A DNA stretch of 64,000 nt from Alteromonas sp. MMG017. Lineage in GTDB: Bacteria > Pseudomonadota > Gammaproteobacteria > Enterobacterales > Alteromonadaceae. The DNA lies in assembly GCF_018100795.1 (NCBI RefSeq), contig NZ_JAGJDY010000003.1:62001-126000 (forward strand), written 5' to 3'. This document shows positions 59,090 to 64,000 of this stretch, piece after piece; the stretch's first letter is position 1; every line of letters starts with the position of its first letter. A program made the translations under genes and the position numbers. Below the pieces are notes generated by a model. The model searched no databases and had not been told where the DNA came from. It saw only the letters and a list, made by a program, of their open reading frames with translations.

Positions 59090-59470
59090 TTAGCTATTAA
59101 TTGGACGAATAAAAGGATATACGTCGGTTACACCTACTAAATCCAAAATAGCAATAATCGCTAGCACCGTCATTACTGCGCCCACTACACCGCCCGCAGG
59201 TGCATCATTTAGTTGGTTGTTAAGCTGTGCTATTTCACTGTTAGTCATGCCGTTTATGCGAGAAACAGCATCACCTTGTGATACACCTAAGCTTACCAAT
59301 TTTTCTTGCACATCAGCACGGTTAACCATTTCAAGAAGCTGCTGTTTGTTGTAAGCATGTGCTTGTGCCTGCATAACATTATGAGAAGATACTGCTTCAG
59401 CTTGCACTGTCCCCGTAGTAACAAGGATAGCGGTCGTTGCGCCAACCAGTAATTTAGACATACAATTCAT
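59090..59470 (-). CDS. PA2779-type small exported protein
   Basis: 126 aa with a signal peptide (about 1-24, ending VQAEA). The middle is a helical block (QLLEMVNRADVQEKLVSLGVSQGDAVSRINGMT), and a hydrophobic segment near 93-112 (GAVMTVLAIIAILDLVGVTD) precedes the C-terminus. The spacing and order with the C39-like lipoprotein gene match the known PA2778/PA2779 pair, so it may be the peptidase's substrate or partner. That relationship is inference. Confidence 0.82.
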   Translation of the reverse strand: MNCMSKLLVGATTAILVTTGTVQAEAVSSHNVMQAQAHAYNKQQLLEMVNRADVQEKLVSLGVSQGDAVSRINGMTNSEIAQLNNQLNDAPAGGVVGAVMTVLAIIAILDLVGVTDVYPFIRPINS

Positions 59471-59689
59471 AAAAATTCCTTTTGCCTTTTTACAATCTAC
59501 AACATTACATTTAGTACATATAACCGGTAGTTTCGGTTCATATATCCCAAAATAACGGCATGGCCTTATTTAAGGCGATGGAGAGTTAGGCGTATATAAA
59601 CCTCATATGTTTACTATCAAGTATTTTAAAAATAGTGAAATAGGTTTACTCTTCTAGGCATAATAATTAAGAGTAAAAAATTTCTCACT

Positions 59690-60565
59690 ATGCGCTTTTT
59701 CGCCCTTTCGGTCGTTTTCTTTCTTAGCTTAGTTATTTCAGGATTGGTAAGTGGAAACGATATCAACACATCATCGATAACGCTTCATACTGACGATCAC
59801 AATTTAACGAGCAGAATTAATCAACCACATGCCCCTTTTTCGGCAAGTGTTGATACCGCGCAACTATTGGTTGATGCCTTAGGCTACGATAAGCCTATAT
59901 TAGAGGTCTCACTTAAACGTTCTTTCCAACAGATAGAAAATGGCGAATCGGTTTGTGTTATCAACAAGATAAAATCAGCCGAGCGAGAAAAGAAGTATAC
60001 TTTTTCTTTGCCGCTAAACTTCTTTCAAACGCAACAACTGTATCAGCTCGCCTCACTTGTGCCTTTAGCTTCATCATTATTGAATGACAACGACGAAGTA
60101 GTCAGTATTCATAAGGCACTTGATACTTATGAAACTTCAGCTATTGTCTTGCCAGAAACCTATTCTTATGGCGAGCGGGTGGATAAGGATTTACGTAACA
60201 TTGATGAGAAACAGATAATAACGTTAAGCAACCCTACATTTTTTGCTCGCTTCATGACAATTATTTCTGCAGGTAAAGCGGACTTTGCCCTTATCTTCCC
60301 AGCCTCGTTGTATCAAGCATTTGGCGACAGCATGCCTGTTAAAATGAGAAGTTATAATATTGCAGACAACCCAACGTTTGTTTCTGGTCATGTCATATGT
60401 GGCAAAACACCAGAAGCGCTTGCCTTCATTGATAGGGTAAACGTGGCCATCAAAAGTATTTACGTAAACCCAGTGTTTATCGAAACACATACAAAATATC
60501 TTCCCGCAAAATCAAAACCCTTCATCGAGCAAGTAATACAACAAGAGGTTGCTAGCCTTTTGTAG
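59690..60565 (+). CDS. Solute-binding-like exported protein
   Basis: 291 aa with a signal peptide (about 1-21, ending VSGN). The body resembles the two-lobed type 3 solute-binding (SBP_bac_3) fold: CVINKIKSAEREKKYTFSLPL, YSYGERVDKDLRN, SAGKADFALIFPAS and the C-terminal helix IYVNPVFIETHTKYL. It has no transporter genes beside it, so it may be a sensor-like or orphan binding protein, as often seen in Alteromonas. Ligand unknown. Confidence 0.7.
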   Translation: MRFFALSVVFFLSLVISGLVSGNDINTSSITLHTDDHNLTSRINQPHAPFSASVDTAQLLVDALGYDKPILEVSLKRSFQQIENGESVCVINKIKSAEREKKYTFSLPLNFFQTQQLYQLASLVPLASSLLNDNDEVVSIHKALDTYETSAIVLPETYSYGERVDKDLRNIDEKQIITLSNPTFFARFMTIISAGKADFALIFPASLYQAFGDSMPVKMRSYNIADNPTFVSGHVICGKTPEALAFIDRVNVAIKSIYVNPVFIETHTKYLPAKSKPFIEQVIQQEVASLL

Positions 60566-60667
60566 GTTTTTTCCTATTAGAACGATTCATTCTTTCAATT
60601 TTCGCCGCATAGATACGTCCGTTAAACTTGGTTAAATCAACTAACAAGATTTACACAGGTAACCGTA

Positions 60668-61747
60668 ATGAATTCCTCTGCTGCGCCCACGTCCTTTCCT
60701 CTTTATGCCACCAAGTGCAATAAAGTTGCACTTATCGCTGAAGGTGGTGGGCAGCGAGGGATTTTTACTGCAGGCGTATTGGATGCATGGCTTGAAGCGG
60801 ATTACGACCCTTTTGACATGTTCATAGGTACATCGGCGGGATCACAGAACTTAACCAGTTTTTTGGCGCGGCAAAAAGGCTACGCAAAACGATTAATTCG
60901 TGGCTTATCCAGGCACAAACGTTTCTTTCAGTTAGGTCGCGGGCTCGTGGGTAAGCATATTGTTGATTTAGATTGGTATTTCGACAAAACGAAAGAAGCC
61001 AATCGTATGTTAGATTTCAATGCTGCAAAAGAAAATTTAGGTGATCGAGAGCTACTCATTACCGCCACAAATTCTCGTGATCGTAAGCCTTATTTTTTAA
61101 CCCCTAAAGGTAGCGGCAATCAGTGGCGTGAACTATTGAAAGCTTCTAGTGCACTCCCCTTCCTATACAAGCAGGGAGTAAAACTCACCACCGAACACAA
61201 TGCGGTTTCGGTAAGTGAAAACATAGCAGCAGCGCTTACTCAAGTACAATCTGAATCAGACTACTACTTAGATGGTGGTTTAGGCGCGCCTTTACCTGTG
61301 CGTGAAGCTTATGCCCGAGGAGCCAGAAAAATTGTAGTTATTCGCACTGCTGATGTGAATTTTCAAGCGCAATCGGCATGGTTACATAAATTAAAATCGC
61401 TAGTATGCGCAACAGGTCACTGCCCCAAAACCATCAACTACTTGGTTCAACATGAACACGCTTATCAGCAAGAACTAGCCTTTATTGCTAACCCACCTGC
61501 CGATGTAGAAATTATTCAAATATTTGCTGGTACTAAACTACACAGCAAATTGTTAGGTAGTGCCGATAGCGATCTACGTCACGACTATAAAGTAGGCGTT
61601 GATGCAGGAAGAAACTATCTAGTTCAACATGTAGATACCAACCCTATTGTTGAAAAGCGTTCAAAAGACGAAGTGCCTGATTTTGTAAAAATGGCAGGCG
61701 CACAATTGGCAGGAAGTCAAGTGGAAGGACAGCGTTTGTCCGCCTAA
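60668..61747 (+). CDS. Patatin-like phospholipase (YjjU/RssA type)
   Basis: Cytoplasmic Ser/Asp-dyad lipid hydrolase. The oxyanion motif GGGQRG lies at 26-31, the nucleophile motif GTSAG at 54-58 (Ser56), and the catalytic DGG at 202-204 (Asp202). 359 aa; the C-terminal third (about 245-355) has a helix-rich accessory domain as in YjjU. Located between the solute-binding-like gene and the ABC-F gene. No signal peptide. Confidence 0.87.
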   Translation: MNSSAAPTSFPLYATKCNKVALIAEGGGQRGIFTAGVLDAWLEADYDPFDMFIGTSAGSQNLTSFLARQKGYAKRLIRGLSRHKRFFQLGRGLVGKHIVDLDWYFDKTKEANRMLDFNAAKENLGDRELLITATNSRDRKPYFLTPKGSGNQWRELLKASSALPFLYKQGVKLTTEHNAVSVSENIAAALTQVQSESDYYLDGGLGAPLPVREAYARGARKIVVIRTADVNFQAQSAWLHKLKSLVCATGHCPKTINYLVQHEHAYQQELAFIANPPADVEIIQIFAGTKLHSKLLGSADSDLRHDYKVGVDAGRNYLVQHVDTNPIVEKRSKDEVPDFVKMAGAQLAGSQVEGQRLSA

Positions 61748-61784
61748 CCGGATTTCTAACTTAGGCAGTTTTTGAGTATTCAAT

Positions 61785-61804
61785 AAGGGGCTATAACGCC
61801 CCTT
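61785..61804 (+). terminator. Weak terminator after the patatin gene
   Basis: Stem AAGGGGC (61785-61791) / GCCCCTT (61798-61804), loop of six, followed by GTTAAGTATTTTG rather than a clean T run. Confidence 0.5.
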
Positions 61805-62008
61805 GTTAAGTATTTTGATAGATTCACTGCAAATGCAGCCTCGATTACGACATTTATGTGAAGATAAGCCTAATAGCTCAAAATTTCCTCGACACAGCAG
61901 CCTTAATTCCTTATAGTGCGCGCCCAAAGCTTACTCGTGTAAAACCTCTATTTTATGTTTTTCGACAAGCTATCTTTTTTCTTCTGATTTACCCGCTGGA
62001 TACCTGTT

Positions 62009-63601
62009 TTGATTACCACCGCCAATATCACCATGCAGTTTGGTTCTGCACCCTTGTTTGAAAATATCTCTGCCAAATTTGGTAACGGCAACCGCTATGG
62101 CCTTATCGGCGCAAACGGTTGCGGAAAGTCTACCTTCATGAAAATTTTGAGCGGTAAGTTAACCCCAAGTGCGGGTAACGTTTCTATGGCGCCAGGTACT
62201 AAATTAGGTATCTTAAGCCAAGATCAATTCGCGTTTGAAGAGTTCAGCGTAGTTGACGCCGTGATCATGGGTGACCGTGAATTGTGGGAAGTGAAAAAAG
62301 AGCGTGACGAAATATACAGCAAGCTAGATATGAGTGAAGAAGACGGCATGCGCGTTGCCGATTTAGAAACTCAATTTGCGGAAATGGATGGTTACACCGC
62401 TGAAGCGCGTGCGGGTGACATATTGAATGCCGCTGGCATTGAAGAACATTATCACTTTGGTTTGATGAAAGAAGTGGCGCCGGGTAAAAAAGTACGTGTA
62501 TTACTAGCTCAAGCTTTGTTTGCTGACCCTGATATTTTGCTACTCGACGAACCGACCAACAACTTGGATATTTACACCATTACCTGGTTGGCCGATGAGC
62601 TAAACAAACGTAAATCGACCATGTTGATCATTTCGCACGATCGTCATTTCCTAAATTCAGTATGTACCCACATGGCTGATATCGATTACGGCGAATTGCG
62701 TGTTTACCCTGGTAACTATGATGCATTCATTGAAGCGTCAATGATGGTTCAAGAGCAGTTGCTTAATGAAAACGCAAAGAAATCTGCTGAAATTGAAGAA
62801 CTTCAAGGCTTCGTAGCGCGTTTCTCTGCAAACGCCTCTAAAGCGAAGCAGGCTACGTCTCGTGCTAAGCGTTTAGAAAAAATCGAGCTTGCTGAAGTGA
62901 AAGCTTCAAGCCGTCGTAAGCCTTATATTGTGTTTGAACAACATAAGAAACTTCACCGCTTAGCGATTACGCTAGAAGATGTAGGCCATGGTTATCCTGA
63001 GCTTCCATTATTTAACAACGCAAACTTATTGTTAGAAGCGGGCTCTCGCCTTGCCATTATTGGTGAGAACGGTGCAGGTAAAACCACGCTATTGAAGTGT
63101 TTGGTTGATGAATTATCGCCTGAGCACGGTACTATAAAGTGGGCTGAAAATGCCGCGATTGGTTATATTCCGCAAGATAGCACTAAAGATTTTGAGTCAG
63201 ATTTAAGCTTGTTTGATTGGATGAGCCAATGGCGCTTACCTAAGCATGACGACCTACAAGTTCGTGGTATGTTAGGCCGCTTATTGTTTAGCTCAGACGA
63301 CTTTAACAAGAAAGTAGCGGTATGTTCTGGTGGTGAAAAGAACCGTTTATTGTTTGGTAAACTTATGCTGCAAGACATCAACGTATTGGTTATGGATGAG
63401 CCTACCAACCACTTAGACATGGAATCTATTGAAGCGCTTAACAATGGGCTTTATAAGTTCGACGGCACGGTTATTTTTGTAAGCCATGACCGCGAGTTTG
63501 TTTCATCATTGGCCACGCAAATTATCGAAATAAAAGATAATAAGCTTAACCACTTTGAAGGTAACTACGAAGAGTTCTTGGCGCACAGCGATGGCAAGTA
63601 A
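62009..63601 (+). CDS. ybiT: ABC-F family ATPase, YbiT-like
   Basis: Ribosome-associated ABC-F protein with two ATPase domains. Walker A sites are GANGCGKST (34-42) and GENGAGKTT (about 352-360); signatures [10 protein letters not shown] and [11 protein letters not shown]; Walker B boxes [11 protein letters not shown] and [11 protein letters not shown]. The linker between them is Lys/Arg-rich ([15 protein letters not shown]). The start is TTG at 62009, required because the conserved N-terminal strand ([11 protein letters not shown]) begins there. 530 aa, the size of YbiT. A strong terminator follows. Confidence 0.9.
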   Translation: MITTANITMQFGSAPLFENISAKFGNGNRYGLIGANGCGKSTFMKILSGKLTPSAGNVSMAPGTKLGILSQDQFAFEEFSVVDAVIMGDRELWEVKKERDEIYSKLDMSEEDGMRVADLETQFAEMDGYTAEARAGDILNAAGIEEHYHFGLMKEVAPGKKVRVLLAQALFADPDILLLDEPTNNLDIYTITWLADELNKRKSTMLIISHDRHFLNSVCTHMADIDYGELRVYPGNYDAFIEASMMVQEQLLNENAKKSAEIEELQGFVARFSANASKAKQATSRAKRLEKIELAEVKASSRRKPYIVFEQHKKLHRLAITLEDVGHGYPELPLFNNANLLLEAGSRLAIIGENGAGKTTLLKCLVDELSPEHGTIKWAENAAIGYIPQDSTKDFESDLSLFDWMSQWRLPKHDDLQVRGMLGRLLFSSDDFNKKVAVCSGGEKNRLLFGKLMLQDINVLVMDEPTNHLDMESIEALNNGLYKFDGTVIFVSHDREFVSSLATQIIEIKDNKLNHFEGNYEEFLAHSDGK

Positions 63602-63627
63602 CCCTTTATAGAGTTAATCTTATTGTT

Positions 63628-63665
63628 AAAGCCCAGCAAGGTAAATTTACCTTGCTGGGCTTTTT
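63628..63665. terminator. Bidirectional terminator after ybiT
   Basis: An 18-bp perfect palindromic stem AAAGCCCAGCAAGGTAAA (63628-63645) / TTTACCTTGCTGGGCTTT (63646-63663), then T; A run on the other side. It separates ybiT from the convergent partial gene. Confidence 0.9.
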
Positions 63666-63715
63666 AGTTTATTGCCTCAAACACCTTTGAACTAGCTGTC
63701 AAAATGGCTTTTACG

Positions 63716-64000
63716 CTATAACACCAACACTTTTTTCACCGTTTTTCTAACAATGAAATTCCATGCAAAAAAACGAGCAATACTTGCGATACCGGCGTCT
63801 TTTGCGAATGCAAAAAAGCGCGCTTTAACGCGTTTATACGCCAGCTCTCTGTTTTCGTATTTCACATCAGCCATAGATGCATGATTTAAATGCGATGAAT
63901 CTAAAAACTGCTGAATACTATAATGATCACGCTTCTCAATGTTCAGTGGTAATTGCTTTTGAACAACCGCTTCGTCTTTCTGTTTATCTAAAATACCGTT
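63716..64000 (-). CDS. C-terminal end of an unidentified gene
   Basis: The frame is open on the minus strand from the right edge to TAG at 63718-63716, giving 94 residues. The sequence is Lys/Arg-rich and helical in its last third (FAFAKDAGIASIARFFAWN, then VRKTVKKVLVL) with a charged, polar front part. I do not recognise the family; the full N-terminus lies outside the window. Confidence 0.6.
   Translation of the reverse strand, partial: NGILDKQKDEAVVQKQLPLNIEKRDHYSIQQFLDSSHLNHASMADVKYENRELAYKRVKARFFAFAKDAGIASIARFFAWNFIVRKTVKKVLVL

Overview
The window looks like chromosome of a marine gammaproteobacterium of the Alteromonadaceae, most likely Alteromonas. The evidence is the moderate GC content, the class of the housekeeping proteins (RecA, MutS, PyrG, Eno, LeuABCD), a split ccmH/ccmI cytochrome c maturation operon, a GspA/GspB pair, and TonB-dependent-receptor and HD-GYP/DUF3391 families typical of that group. 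This is inference; no search was run. I see no integrase, transposase, phage gene or CRISPR array, so most of the window reads as core genome with small lineage-specific patches.

Layout. 1-3.5 kb: the end of a group 2 (Kps-type) capsule export operon (kpsD partial, kpsM, kpsT, kpsE), closed by a strong hairpin. 3.8-6.8 kb: a POT peptide transporter, a small membrane protein and galE. 7-15.2 kb (minus): a complete ccmABCDEFGHI operon with mlaA translationally coupled at its end. 15.3-18.2 kb: a FliK-like protein and a stand-alone FlhB C-terminal domain behind a good sigma-28 promoter match. 18.2-22.2 kb (minus): natAB-like ABC exporter, recA with an E. coli-style LexA-controlled promoter, and pncC. 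22.5-28.3 kb: mutS, pyrG, eno. 28.6-31.6 kb: a solitary TonB-dependent receptor. 32-34 kb: an orphan ORF with an in-frame tandem repeat, a 19-bp tandem repeat and an alpha/beta hydrolase. 34.4-39.3 kb: leuABCD preceded by a leucine-rich leader peptide and a transcription attenuator whose competing helices can be read directly. 39.4-43 kb: a degenerate HD-GYP protein facing gspB/gspA. 43-48.6 kb: cca, srmB, a large palindromic intergenic element, rdgB-hemW and a DUF2884 protein. 48.8-54.1 kb (minus): two DUF1566 surface proteins, a PAS protein with a response-regulator/CheC protein, and lrgAB. 54.4-61.7 kb: small exported or hypothetical proteins, a permuted papain-fold protein, an orphan MbnP-like lipoprotein, tRNA-Ile2 (CAU), a C39-peptidase/PA2779 pair, a solute-binding-like protein and a patatin phospholipase. 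62-64 kb: an ABC-F ATPase (YbiT type) and the 3' end of an unidentified gene.

How the genes work together. The ccm genes make a whole heme-delivery and apocytochrome-reduction pathway. leuABCD encode the committed leucine branch under attenuation control. GspA/GspB support the type II secretion machine. The FliK/FlhB-C pair and the CheC-type response regulator suggest links to motility, and both have sigma-28-like promoters. No single large unknown system stands out. The most informative signals are regulatory (leu attenuator, sigma-28 sites, recA operator) and domain-level (DUF3391 shared by GspB and the adjacent HD-GYP protein, a FlhB tail lacking NPTH, a CCA enzyme without its HD site, MbnP without MbnH).
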